This document shows positions 52,705 through 62,331 of a DNA stretch of 64,000 bases, piece by piece. The position numbers and the translations under genes were made by a program. The DNA lies in assembly GCA_040757835.1 (NCBI GenBank), contig JBFLWJ010000002.1:273145-337144 (forward strand), in the 5' to 3' direction. The notes beneath the pieces are model-generated. The model was not told the DNA's origin. It worked only from the letters and a program-made list of their open reading frames with translations, and did no database searches. The stretch comes from Actinomycetota bacterium. Lineage in GTDB: Bacteria; Actinomycetota; Geothermincolia; Geothermincolales; RBG-13-55-18. The stretch's first letter is position 1. The number at the start of each line of letters is the position of its first letter.

Positions 52705-54326
52705 CTTCCCCCCTCCTGATCCCCGGCCTCGACCGCCGCTTCGCAGGAGCCCGCCATGCAGGTGCCCCGTGCCGAGTGTTCTTCGAATTCCTCCCCGAAC
52801 TCCAGCAGGCAGTCCTTGACAGGTTGCAGCTTTTCCAGCAGCCGTGGGCACATGGCAAGCCCACTCGCCTGTTCGAGGAGTTTCCCCAGGCCCTCGAGCA
52901 CGCCCGTTTCCGCGCCGGGCTCAAGTATGCCCCTCAGGAGCCGTGCCGCCGCCGCCGGAGCCGTCCTCCCCGGGATGCAGCCCCCACAACAGCTCCTCTC
53001 CGCATCCCAGGAGAGATACAGGGCCCAGCGGGGCATGCAGCTCAGGGTGTCCAGCACCACCACCTCCCTCGCGCCCTCTGCCTTTACCTCGCCGTTCCGC
53101 GCCGGCACGACCTCGGCCCCGCTGCGGCGGGCCACGTGGACGGCTTTCGCCGACCCGTACTCCGGCGCCAGGCCGGGGTCCGATAATATGCCGGCGATAC
53201 TCCCGCCCGGCGATACCTCCAGCAGGCGGGGGGGCCCTTCACCGCCCGCAAGGCACAACATCCGCCCGCTTTCCTGTCCCTGCCTCTGCGCGGGTTCCCC
53301 GCCGGCCCGCCAGGGGACCCTCCAGACGTCCTCGGCATCGAGCACAACCAGCGGCCTGCCGCCGTCCCCGGTGCCTTCCCAGCCGTAAAGGGACGCCGCA
53401 CGCCATAACATCATGCCCTGCACGAGCGCTGCCCTTCCTATATCCCACGCACTTGCCAGCCGTGCAGGTCCCCTGAAGACCGAATACCGGATCCCCGACC
53501 CGGAAAGCAGGTCCGCCGCGGTCTTCTCCAGTCCGCCCGCGAGCTCTTTTTCCTCCCAGGGAAGATAGAAGACCACCTTGCGTACGCCGCAGGCGGCGGC
53601 GGCCAGCGCACAACCCGCCACGACCGCCCTGGGAAAGAGCTGGAACGAAGCGAAGCTCACGCTGTTCTCTCCCTGGGGTCCCGCAAGGTCGCAGACTATG
53701 GCCGCCGCTCCCTTGTCCGGACGGGGCGGAGGCCCTTCCGCGATGCCTTTCCATATCTCTTCGGGGTGTTCGGAGGCCCAGGAGAGCATGCCCGGGCCCC
53801 AGCTCTCCGGCAGGCCTTTTTCCGCCGCGGCCTGCGACCACGGAGAAGCCTCCCGCCCGGACAGGTCCCGCGGTAGAGGGGGGTGGACATCGCGCCATGG
53901 CCTGAAGGAGGGCGGACGCCCGCTTTCCAGGTCGCCCGCCAGGCGGTCGATATCGTCCGGCGTAAGCCCCTCCGCGATCCCCGTTCCCTCCCCCTGGACG
54001 TCCACGCATACCGCCGGCGAGCTGTGCCAGCGCGAAAGCCCGGGGTCGGCGAGGACCTCTACTCCGCCGGGGGCTTTCTGCTTCAGTTCCTCATAGATGG
54101 CCCATGCGCCCGCATCGGCGCAGGCGAGCCCGGTACAGACCCTCAGCCGTATCCGGCATGGGTGCTGGGGCAGTTCCTCGAACTGGCTGATAAAACCGTA
54201 AACCTGGCTGCTGGGCATGCGGAGGCGTGAGGCGACGCCCTCTATCTCCTTCGCGCCCGCGTAGCCTCTCTTATCTATCTTTTCCAGGATACGGAGCATC
54301 AGCTCAGGCCGGACCGGCGTTCTCAC
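52701..54326 (-). CDS. degenerate NuoE/NuoF-like protein of the formate dehydrogenase operon
   Basis: About 541 residues from the GTG at 54326 (GGGAGG 8 bases upstream). The first 110 residues resemble NuoE (IRLRVCTGLACADAGAWAIYEEL), but the later CxxxC pair of the [2Fe-2S] site is replaced by SRWHSSPAVCVD. The rest is like the NuoF C-terminal half (AERSCCGGCIPGRTAPA resembles its [4Fe-4S] motif), but the FMN/NADH motif GRGGAGFPTG is missing. A full NuoE/F partner would pass electrons between FdhA and NAD; this one may have lost that or may be structural. Confidence 0.55.
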   Translation of the reverse strand: MRTPVRPELMLRILEKIDKRGYAGAKEIEGVASRLRMPSSQVYGFISQFEELPQHPCRIRLRVCTGLACADAGAWAIYEELKQKAPGGVEVLADPGLSRWHSSPAVCVDVQGEGTGIAEGLTPDDIDRLAGDLESGRPPSFRPWRDVHPPLPRDLSGREASPWSQAAAEKGLPESWGPGMLSWASEHPEEIWKGIAEGPPPRPDKGAAAIVCDLAGPQGENSVSFASFQLFPRAVVAGCALAAAACGVRKVVFYLPWEEKELAGGLEKTAADLLSGSGIRYSVFRGPARLASAWDIGRAALVQGMMLWRAASLYGWEGTGDGGRPLVVLDAEDVWRVPWRAGGEPAQRQGQESGRMLCLAGGEGPPRLLEVSPGGSIAGILSDPGLAPEYGSAKAVHVARRSGAEVVPARNGEVKAEGAREVVVLDTLSCMPRWALYLSWDAERSCCGGCIPGRTAPAAAARLLRGILEPGAETGVLEGLGKLLEQASGLAMCPRLLEKLQPVKDCLLEFGEEFEEHSARGTCMAGSCEAAVEAGDQEGGR

Positions 54327-57015
54327 CGCCCTCACCTCCCTGCGATCTCTCCAGCCTCACCGCGCATACCTTTAGGTCCGGTATCTTGCTCTTCGGATCC
54401 AGGGCCGGGTTGGTTAGGATGTTGGCGGTCTCATCCGCGAAGTGGAAGGTGGCGAACACGCTCCCCTGCTGCAGCTGCGGGGATATATGAGCGTGGCTGA
54501 GCAGGCTGCCCCTGCGGGAGGTGACCCGCACGGCGTCTCCCTCCCTGATCTTCATCTTCCTCGCATCGGTGGGGTTGATCCCCACCCACCCCCGCCCCGC
54601 TTTTTCCTCCAGGCTGTGGGACCGCCTGGACATCGAGCCGGAATGGAAATGGTAGAGCAGGCGCCCGGTTGAGAGGATGAAGGGGTACTCCTCGTCGGGC
54701 AGCTCGTCCGGCGGCAGGAATTCGACCGCCGTGAACTTCCCCTTGCCGTGCGGGAAAGACCCCGCGTGCAGCACCGGCGTACCGGGGTGCTCCGTGTCGG
54801 GACACGGCCACTGCAGGCCGCCACCCTCCAGCCTTTCGTAGTCTATCCCTCCATATGACGGCGTCAGGGAGGCTATCTCCCGCATGATCTGCCCGGCTGA
54901 GACAGCGGGCATGTCATAGCCCATGCGTTCAGCCAGCTCGACGATTATATCCAGGTCCTGTTTCGCCTCTCCCGGAGGTTCCACCGCCTTGCGCACGCGC
55001 TGCACCCTGCGTTCCGTGTTGGTGAAGGTCCCTTCCTTCTCCGCGAAACAGACTCCCGGAAGCACCACGTCGGCCATGGCGGCGGTTTCTGTGAGGAATA
55101 TGTCCTGGACCACCAGCAGGTCCAGGGACGCGAGGGCTTCTTCGACATGGCCCACGTCGGGATCGGTCACCATTGGGTTTTCCCCCAATATGTAGAGAGC
55201 GCGTACCTCTCCCCGCCCGGCGGCCCGCATCATCTCCACGATGGACAGACCCGGTTTCCCGGGCAGTCGTCGTCCCCATGCCCCGGAGAACTTTCCGCTG
55301 GCCCCCTCGTCGTCCACCTTCTGGTATCCGGTGAAGACGTTTGGGAGGGCTCCCATATCGCACGCCCCCTGCACGTTGTTCTGGCCCCTCAGGGGGTTCA
55401 CCCCCGTCCCCTCCCTGCCCAGGTTGCCGGTGAGCATGGACAGGTTGGCGAGGGCCGAGACGTTGTCGGTGCCGCTTATATGCTGGGTTATACCCATGGC
55501 ATAGAGGATCGCCGCGCGCTTCGCCTTGGCATATATACGCGCCGCCCTCACCAGGTCCCCGGCGGGGATACCGCTTATCTCTTCGACCCTTTCCGGAGTG
55601 TATTCCTCCAGCGTCCGGCGCAGTTCCTCCAGCCCTTCCGTCCTGCTCGCTATGAAATCCCCGTCCTCCAGCCCTTCATCCAGGATCGCCTTGGCCATGC
55701 CGTTGATCCAGGCCACGTCGGTGCCCGGGCGGGGCTTGAGGTGCATGACGGCGTAACGGGAGAGAGAGATCTCGCGGGGATCGACGATCAACATCCTGGT
55801 CCGGCCGTAGAGCACCGCCTGTTTTATCTTCTCGGCGATCACGGGATGGTTGACCGGTGTGTTGGTGCCTGTGAGCAGGATCACGTCCGCCTTCTCCAGG
55901 TCGGAGATGGAATTGGTCATGGCCCCGCTCCCGAACGCTGCCGCCAGACCGGCGACGGTGGGACTGTGTCATAAACGGGCGCAGTGGTCGATGTTGTTGG
56001 TGCCGACCACCGCGCGGGCGAACTTCTGCAGCAGGTAGTTCTCCTCGTTGGTGGCTTTCGCCGAGGAGAGGAAAGCGACCGCGTCCCGTCCGTTCTCCTC
56101 TATCACGCGGGAAAGGCGCCTGGCCACCTCGTCCAGGGCTTCGTCCCATGACACCTCCACCAGTTCGCCGTCCCGGCGCATGAGCGGGCGGGTGAGGCGG
56201 TCGGGGTGATGTACGAAGTCCAGGCCGAAGCGTCCCTTAACGCAAAGGCTGTAACCGTTCACGGAACCGGGGACGCCCGCCCGCACGCCGGCGATGCGGC
56301 CATCCCGTATGCGCAGTTCCATGGAGCAGCCTACCCCGCAGTAAGGACATATGGTCACCACCGCCGTGTCCTCGTTGCCCAGGTGCAGGGACGGTTTTTC
56401 CATCAATGCGCCCACCGGGCACAGCGACACGCACAGGCCGCAGAACTCGCACACCGACTTGTCCACGGCACTGTCCAGGCTCGTTGCCGGCCGCGCGCGC
56501 GCGCCGGTGCCCTTTACCTCGTAAGTCCCCACCCCCTGGACCTCCTGGCATGCCCTGATGCACAGGCCGCAGGAGATACATTTGGAGAGGTCGCGCAGGT
56601 AGAAGGGGTTGGCGTCCACTATCGGCCTGAAGTCCTGCATGAAAGGCAGCTCCCTGCCCGAGATCCCCGCTTCCGAGGCAAGCCTCTTCAGCCGGCATGA
56701 GTTGTTGCTCTCACATACCTCGCAGTGAAAGGGGTGGGCCGAGAATATCAGCTCCAGCATGGTCCGCCTGGCCTCCCTCACCCGCTCGCTGTCGAGGAGT
56801 ACCGCCATCCCCTCCTCCACCGGTGTGTCGCAGGCGGTGATCAGCCGGCCGCTCCCTTCCTCCTCCACCAGGCAGACCCGGCATACCCCGCTGTCCGCGA
56901 CGGCGGGATGGTGGCACAACGTGGGTATGGACATGCCGGCGCCCTGCGCGGCCTGTAACAACGTGCCACCTTCCGGCACCTCTACCCGCTGCCCGTTCAG
57001 AGTGACGCCAACCAT
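54304..57015 (-). CDS. fdhA: selenocysteine-containing formate dehydrogenase, alpha subunit
   Basis: 903 residues when the in-frame TGA at codon 349 (55969-55971) is read as selenocysteine. Clusters in order: NuoG-like [2Fe-2S] (C34, C45, C48, C62), His-Cys3 [4Fe-4S] (H94, C98, C101, C107), two ferredoxin clusters (C146-C156, C189-C199), and the catalytic-domain cluster (C223, C226, C230, C258). Sec follows NNIDHCARL and precedes HSPTVAGL, exactly as in known FdhA. The molybdopterin domains and the C-terminal dinucleotide-binding domain are complete. It is soluble: no twin-arginine signal. It makes or uses formate as the first step of the methyl branch. Ordinary gene finders would split it into two ORFs. 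Confidence 0.95.
55940..55956 (-). promoter_or_regulatory. SECIS-like hairpin after the Sec codon
   Basis: On the minus strand, 12 bases after the UGA, GUCGCC and GGCGGC form a 6-bp stem with loop GGUCU. The GGUCU loop starts 18 bases after UGA, the same spacing and loop as the E. coli fdhF SECIS, which SelB recognises. Confidence 0.85.
55969..55971 (-). other. UGA selenocysteine codon in fdhA
   Basis: In-frame TGA at codon 349, flanked by the FdhA active-site context on both sides. The reading frame continues without shift for 554 more codons, so it is not a frameshift or a nonsense mutation. Confidence 0.93.
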
Positions 57016-57413
57016 CGCTCTCCCCCCTGTTTCAGGTCAAGCCACGCCCACCGGATCAAAGGTATATGAAGGGTGCTGCGGAAATGCTACGGCTGCAGGT
57101 TTTCGTGATACGGATATTGCGAAGAATACTCGAATTGCTTCCCCTTTGGTTACTTCTTATACCCACTTGATAAGCAAATCTAACAGGGTTCAAACCGGTC
57201 TTTTTCATCTTGCCGGTCGCAGAGGCCGGGCGGGGGCGTGAAGCTGCGGCTCCTGCGAGTCTGGACCAGCCTTCCCGACGGCCCGGCGCCGTACGAGACG
57301 ATGGATTCCGGCGCCGATCCCAGAAGACCCGTAAGGCCCCCCGCGCCCAGGCAGTTGGCATGCCGGGACGGGTGCGGTCATCAGCGGTGGGTGTTTGCCG
57401 GTGGGAGGTGGTC
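57016..57413. other. 398-base gap upstream of fdhA, no gene seen
   Basis: The part nearest fdhA (about 57060-57190) is AT-richer than its surroundings and probably holds the fdhA promoter; on the minus strand TATAAG lies at 57156-57161, but there is no convincing -35 at 16-18 bases. The half nearest the acyl-CoA ligase is GC-rich and shows no U-tract terminator. No ORF with family-like sequence was found. Confidence 0.5.
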
Positions 57414-59135
57414 CTATTCCTCCAGGGCCTTGGCTTTTTCCCGGAGTTCCTGGCGGCCGCGGCCGCTCTCCAGGCCGGACGCAAGGTCATCCACTATCTT
57501 CAGGATGCGGATCCTCTTATAGCGGGCGAGGTGCTGGTTGGCATATTCCCGCAGTTCTTCCTCTCCAGCCTCGTAGCCCCCTTCCAATTCGACGAAGGCC
57601 ACCGGGAACTCGCCGTAGCGCTCGTCGCTCTTCCCCACCACCACCGACCTGGATACGGCGGGATGTCCGTTGAGCACTTCCTCCAGCTCCCCGGGATAGA
57701 CGTTGTACCCCTTGTAGATCAGCATCTCCTTCTTGCGGCCCACGATATACAAGTATCCGTCCCCGTCGAACTTCCCGATATCGCCGGAATAGAGCCAGCC
57801 GTCGCGCAGTACCCGTGCCGTCTCCTCGGGATCCTTCCAGTAGCCCTTCATTACCTGAGGGCCCCTGATGCATACCTCGCCCGCCTCGCCGGCCGGCACC
57901 TCCCGCTCGCCGGTCTCGAGGTCGACTATCCTGATTTCGGTATCCGCCAGGGGAAGGCCCACCGAACCGAGCCTTATCCGGTCCCTCGCGGGGGGGTTGG
58001 CGGTGCAGCCCATGGTACACTCCGTGAGCCCGTACCCCTCGCAGACCACCCCGGGGATCTTCTCCATCACCCTTTCCAGGAGATGGACGGGCATGGGGGC
58101 GGCTCCTGAGACCACCAGCCTCACGTTGGACATGTCCGCCTTTTCGAACAGGGGGTGGTCGACCAGGGGGACGAAGAGCTGGGGAGCCCCCCCGAAGCCG
58201 GTCGCGCCGTACTTGCCGATGGAACGCAGGTATTGCTCGGGGTCGAAGCGGTGGGACACGATCATGGTCCAACCGTTCATGACCTGGATATCAAGGGCAC
58301 CGATGATCCCCATGACGTGGAACCAGGGGATGACGATGAGAGATATCTCACGCGCCAGCCTGACTACATGGTCCTCTTCCCGGTCGTCCTCCATGCGTTC
58401 GACATCCAGCAGGCCGTCCTCGTATGCCACGCCACCACCGATGAACCACTGGGCATACTGGCAGCAGTTCACCACGACGTTGTAGTGGCTGCTCATGACC
58501 CCCTTGGGGGCCCCGGTTGTCCCGCCCGTGTAGGTGATATGGGCGAGGTCTTCACGCACATCGAAATCAAGGGGGGGCGCCTCTTCCGGATAACGCTCCA
58601 GGAGATCGGAGAAATCGATGGCCTTGACATCCAGCGGTTTCTTCCTCAACGCTTTCACCGGAGCGGTCACGCGCGGGTAACAGTCCGAGAGGCTGGTCAG
58701 GATGACCCTCTTCACCGGGGTCTCGGGCATCACCCGGAGCGGCTTCCTGGAGATGATGTCGAGTCCCAGGTAGGTCTCCACGCCTGCGTCGCCGAGCTGG
58801 AAAGCCAGTTCCCTCTCGGAGAGATGGGGGCTCAGGGGCACGAAGACGGCGCCCGCCTTCAAGAGCCCGAAGTAAGCTATGGCGAACTGCGGGCAGTTGG
58901 GCAGGTGCACGCCCACCCGGTCACCTTTGCTCACCCCCTGGTCCGCCAGGGCCGCGGCGAAGCGGTCCGAGAGCAGGTCCAGTTCCCGGAAGGTTATCTC
59001 CATCCCCCCGAAGATCATGGCGTTCCTCTCCGGCCATTTCGCGGCGGATGAACGTAAGATCTGGAACACGGGGATGTCGGGATAGTTCAGGTGTTTGAAA
59101 ACGCCCGCGGGCCAACTGGCATAGTTCTTCTCCAT
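57414..59135 (-). CDS. acyl-CoA ligase (AMP-forming) with altered C-terminal lysine
   Basis: 573 residues from MEKNYASWPAGVF, with AGGAGGG upstream. The P-loop (ITYTGGTTGAPKG) and the hinge (YSGDIGKFDGDGYLYIVGRKKEM) are normal. The catalytic A10 lysine region, usually GKxxRREL, reads GRGRQELR, so the lysine is an arginine. The enzyme would activate a carboxylic acid to its CoA thioester. It is the last gene of the TetR-headed operon. Confidence 0.85.
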   Translation of the reverse strand: MEKNYASWPAGVFKHLNYPDIPVFQILRSSAAKWPERNAMIFGGMEITFRELDLLSDRFAAALADQGVSKGDRVGVHLPNCPQFAIAYFGLLKAGAVFVPLSPHLSERELAFQLGDAGVETYLGLDIISRKPLRVMPETPVKRVILTSLSDCYPRVTAPVKALRKKPLDVKAIDFSDLLERYPEEAPPLDFDVREDLAHITYTGGTTGAPKGVMSSHYNVVVNCCQYAQWFIGGGVAYEDGLLDVERMEDDREEDHVVRLAREISLIVIPWFHVMGIIGALDIQVMNGWTMIVSHRFDPEQYLRSIGKYGATGFGGAPQLFVPLVDHPLFEKADMSNVRLVVSGAAPMPVHLLERVMEKIPGVVCEGYGLTECTMGCTANPPARDRIRLGSVGLPLADTEIRIVDLETGEREVPAGEAGEVCIRGPQVMKGYWKDPEETARVLRDGWLYSGDIGKFDGDGYLYIVGRKKEMLIYKGYNVYPGELEEVLNGHPAVSRSVVVGKSDERYGEFPVAFVELEGGYEAGEEELREYANQHLARYKRIRILKIVDDLASGLESGRGRQELREKAKALEE

Positions 59136-59252
59136 GCGCACCCTCCTGGTTCTGATTATAGCGCCGTTGTTCCACCCTGTCCGCGCCACGTCAGGAGGGC
59201 GCGGGACATGCCTCGACGGCCCGGACAGGGGGGAGCTTGCACCCCACGGACA

Positions 59253-60422
59253 TCAGTCACCGCTGAGGGGATAGCGGCCGTGTTCCTCCACCGCCTGCAG
59301 CATCCAGCGCAGGCGCTGCATGTCGATGGACGGGTGGCTGTTGGTGGGAGCGACGATATATCCGCCGCCAGCTCCCGCCGCACGGATGGAATCGCGCACC
59401 GCCGCGAAGACCTCCTCCCTGGACGCGTCCACCAGGATGTGGGTGATGTCCAGGTTTCCGCACAGGCAGAGGCGGTCCCCCACCATCTCCTTGGCGTGGG
59501 CGAGTTCCACCCCGGCGGTGGGCTCCAGGGAATGCACGCCGTCGAAGCCGCAGTCCGCGAACCAGGGCAGCAGCGGATAGACCATGCCGTCGGTGTGCAC
59601 CACGATCTTCATGCCGTGGGAATGCGCGGTCTCGGTGATGCGCCGGAAGGAGTCCCCGTAGAGCTCGTCCATGAGGCGGGGGTTTAGCATGGGCCCGGAG
59701 CGGTAGGCCATGTCGTCGGAGTAAACAGCGCCGGGCACGCCGGCGTCTGCCCAGGCCTCGATCATCAGGCAGTAGTGGTCCTCGTAGAACTTGATCACCT
59801 GCTCGATGAACTTCCTCTCCCGGCGCAGCGCCACCGCGAAGCGCTCGAAGCCAAGGGGCTGCCAGGTGTTCTCGAAGAGCCCGTAGAGGAAGCTGGCGAA
59901 GACGGCGATGCGGTCGCCGAAGTCCTTCTGTATGCCGCCGTACACCCGGTTCGCTCTCTCCGGCAGGCGCAGGATGGCCCGCTTGTCCCACGCCTTCCAG
60001 TCGGCGGGCGAGGTGATGAGACCGCCGCGGTAGACGGGGGTTGCGATATTGCCGCGGTCGTCCACCACCACGTCGTAGTAGTGGCCGAAGATGTCCTCGG
60101 CCACCCGGGAATCCCGGAAGCGCCAGATGGGCACGTGCATGACCCAGGCGGAGTCATAGCCCAGCTTGACCGCCGCCTCGGTGCGGTCGTGGGAGAAGCG
60201 GTCCATCTCCGAGTCCATGAAACCGATGCGGTTGAGCAGGGGCATGACATGGTCGAAGAGGGCGGAAGCGTAGTGGTTGGTGACGAAAAAACCCAGGGGG
60301 GTGGGTTTCTTTCCCAACACGTCGTAGATGTTCGCGTACTCCTCCATGACGTCCATGGTGGGAACGCGGTCCGGTTCGCGCAGCTCCAGGGCCGCTCTCA
60401 CACGGTCATGCTGCTCCCCCAC
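59253..60422 (-). CDS. uroporphyrinogen-decarboxylase-like (methyltransferase-type) protein
   Basis: 389 residues of the URO-D barrel. The late segment (GMKIVVHTDGMVYPLLPWFADCGFDGVHSLEP) with His and Cys is typical of MtaA/CmuA-like methyltransferases and their relatives, not of haem-pathway HemE. MtaA-type proteins move methyl groups from a corrinoid protein to a thiol. No corrinoid protein is encoded nearby, so another role is possible. Confidence 0.75.
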   Translation of the reverse strand: MGEQHDRVRAALELREPDRVPTMDVMEEYANIYDVLGKKPTPLGFFVTNHYASALFDHVMPLLNRIGFMDSEMDRFSHDRTEAAVKLGYDSAWVMHVPIWRFRDSRVAEDIFGHYYDVVVDDRGNIATPVYRGGLITSPADWKAWDKRAILRLPERANRVYGGIQKDFGDRIAVFASFLYGLFENTWQPLGFERFAVALRRERKFIEQVIKFYEDHYCLMIEAWADAGVPGAVYSDDMAYRSGPMLNPRLMDELYGDSFRRITETAHSHGMKIVVHTDGMVYPLLPWFADCGFDGVHSLEPTAGVELAHAKEMVGDRLCLCGNLDITHILVDASREEVFAAVRDSIRAAGAGGGYIVAPTNSHPSIDMQRLRWMLQAVEEHGRYPLSGD

Positions 60423-60561
60423 TCCACTTCCTCCTCAAGCCGCTCCTCCCGCTTGTATTCTATATGATAACCCCCCATGCATCTTGGATCATATCCAGCA
60501 TTGCTCTTACGGCCAGGGGCCGGGCCCGATAACGCAGCCCGACCCCCGGAGTCCCGTTCGG

Positions 60562-62292
60562 CTATTCGGCCGCCTCTTCCCGCGCTGGCGGGCCCTCGTA
60601 GACCTCCATGAACTTCTCGGCCAGGGGTGGGATGAGGTTGGCGTAGAAGTCGGTCTTCACGCACACCACGGCGGGAAGCTCGTGGTTCTTCGCCCGCTCG
60701 AACGCCTCGAGCAGGTCCTCCTCCTTCTCCACGTATTCGCCGTAGCAGCCCATGCTCTCCGCCGCCTTGTCCCACCTGATGGGGTATTGCCGGCAGGAGA
60801 TGACCCTGGAGGCGTCGCCCTCGAAGAAGGCCAGCTGCTCGATCTCCTCCATGCACCAGTGCTCCTCGGCGTGGACGATGACGGTGATCTTCACCTTCTC
60901 CAGGGCCGCCGTGGCCATCTCCATGAAATTGAACCCGGCGGCGCCGTCACCGGTGATCACGTAGACGTCCTTGTCGGGATTGGCCAGCTTGGCCCCGATG
61001 GCCATGGGGATGCCCGTCCCCAGGTGGCCGAACTCGAAGATGCCCAGGGAGGTCCTGGGGGTGGTGAAACGGAGATAGAGGGCGTCGAAGAGGCTGGTGT
61101 TGCCGCCGTCCCCCACGTTGATGGCGGCCGGGCCGAATACCTTGGCAGCCGTCTCCACCGAGGTGGCGGGGTGGACCTTGTCCCCCTCGTAGCCCTTGGG
61201 GGCCGCCTCGAGCACGGCCATCTGCTCCGCCTCGATCTCCTTGTACTTCTTGACCATCTCCCCCGAGGACGGCTTCACCCCCAGTTCCTTGAGCCTTCCC
61301 AGCAGGGCCTGCAGGGTGGCCCTGGCGTCGGCCACGATGCCCATGGAGATGGGCCGGTTGGCCCCAACGTTCCTGGGGTCGATGTCCACCTGGATCAGCT
61401 TCTGCTTGCCGCTCTCCCCGAAGTAGATATCGTAGGGGAGGTCCAGGTTTCCCAGGCGCGTCCCCACCGCCAGCACCACGTCAGCCTCCCGCCGGGCCGT
61501 CAGGGCGCCCTCGCCCAGTCCCAGCAGGTAGTTGGAGTGGTCGTTGCTGAAGGCGGTCCTGGCGGACATGGAGGTGGAGGCGGGGCAGTTGAGCAGTTCC
61601 ACCATCTCCAGGAAATCGTCCCACCCCCCGGAGTTGAGCACCCCCGTGCCCGCGATGAGCATGGGGTTCTCCGCTGCGGCGATGAGCCTGGCGGCCTCCT
61701 CTATCTGTGCCGCCGGAGGCTCCATGACCATGGAGCGGTATTCCGACGGTTCCAGGTACTTGAGCTCGGAGTCGTCGCCCTCCTCGAAGATGATGTCGTA
61801 GGGTATGTCCACGTGCACCGGTCCCGGCCGCCCCGCCATAGCCTCCCGGAAGGCCCTCTGGATGATCTCGGGGATCCTGTTCCACTGGTGCACCACCGCG
61901 TTCCACTTGACCACCGGCTTCATGTAGTCGTACTGGTTCACGGCCTGGAAGGCCCCGGAGACGAAGGGGTAGACTATCCCCGAGCGGGCCTGGGAGGAGA
62001 TGGCCACCACCGGCACTCCCTCCTCGCGCGCGCAGATAAGGCCGGAGACCATGTTGGCGGTGCCGGGTCCGTATCCCGCCATGGCCACAGGTATCTCGCC
62101 CGTGGTCTTGTAGGCGCCCTCCGCCATGTGCACCCCAGCCGCCTCGTGGCGCGGCCCCACCCACCTGATGCCGTTGGCCACGGCCGCCGCCATCACCGGG
62201 TGGTACCCGGCGTCGGTGATGCCGAAGATCCTCTTCACTCCCTCCTTGAGCAGGCATTTGACGATGACTTCCCCACCCATTACTTTCGCCAT
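60562..62292 (-). CDS. thiamine-diphosphate-dependent enzyme (acetolactate-synthase-like)
   Basis: 576 residues with the three ThDP-enzyme domains. E50 (PRHEAAGVHMAEGAY) is the catalytic Glu, and GDGAAGFNF (448 on) is the ThDP motif. It belongs to the broad acetolactate synthase, benzoylformate and oxalyl-CoA decarboxylase group; the FAD- or CoA-binding subtype is not clear. It lies between the SDR and URO-D-like genes and is probably cotranscribed with them. Confidence 0.82.
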   Translation of the reverse strand: MAKVMGGEVIVKCLLKEGVKRIFGITDAGYHPVMAAAVANGIRWVGPRHEAAGVHMAEGAYKTTGEIPVAMAGYGPGTANMVSGLICAREEGVPVVAISSQARSGIVYPFVSGAFQAVNQYDYMKPVVKWNAVVHQWNRIPEIIQRAFREAMAGRPGPVHVDIPYDIIFEEGDDSELKYLEPSEYRSMVMEPPAAQIEEAARLIAAAENPMLIAGTGVLNSGGWDDFLEMVELLNCPASTSMSARTAFSNDHSNYLLGLGEGALTARREADVVLAVGTRLGNLDLPYDIYFGESGKQKLIQVDIDPRNVGANRPISMGIVADARATLQALLGRLKELGVKPSSGEMVKKYKEIEAEQMAVLEAAPKGYEGDKVHPATSVETAAKVFGPAAINVGDGGNTSLFDALYLRFTTPRTSLGIFEFGHLGTGIPMAIGAKLANPDKDVYVITGDGAAGFNFMEMATAALEKVKITVIVHAEEHWCMEEIEQLAFFEGDASRVISCRQYPIRWDKAAESMGCYGEYVEKEEDLLEAFERAKNHELPAVVCVKTDFYANLIPPLAEKFMEVYEGPPAREEAAE

Positions 62293-62331
62293 ATCAGCAC
62301 CTCCCGTGATCCCCCGCAGGTCTGACCCCGC

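Noticed and set aside
54304-57015. fdhA as a pseudogene or a frameshifted pair
   Set aside because: The frame does not shift, the stop is TGA exactly at the known Sec site, and a SECIS-like hairpin follows at the known distance.
60328-62325. A 665-codon plus-strand ORF opposite the ThDP enzyme
   Set aside because: It has His, Gly, Val and Leu bias typical of the antisense of a GC-rich gene, and no family motifs. The minus-strand ThDP enzyme explains the region.
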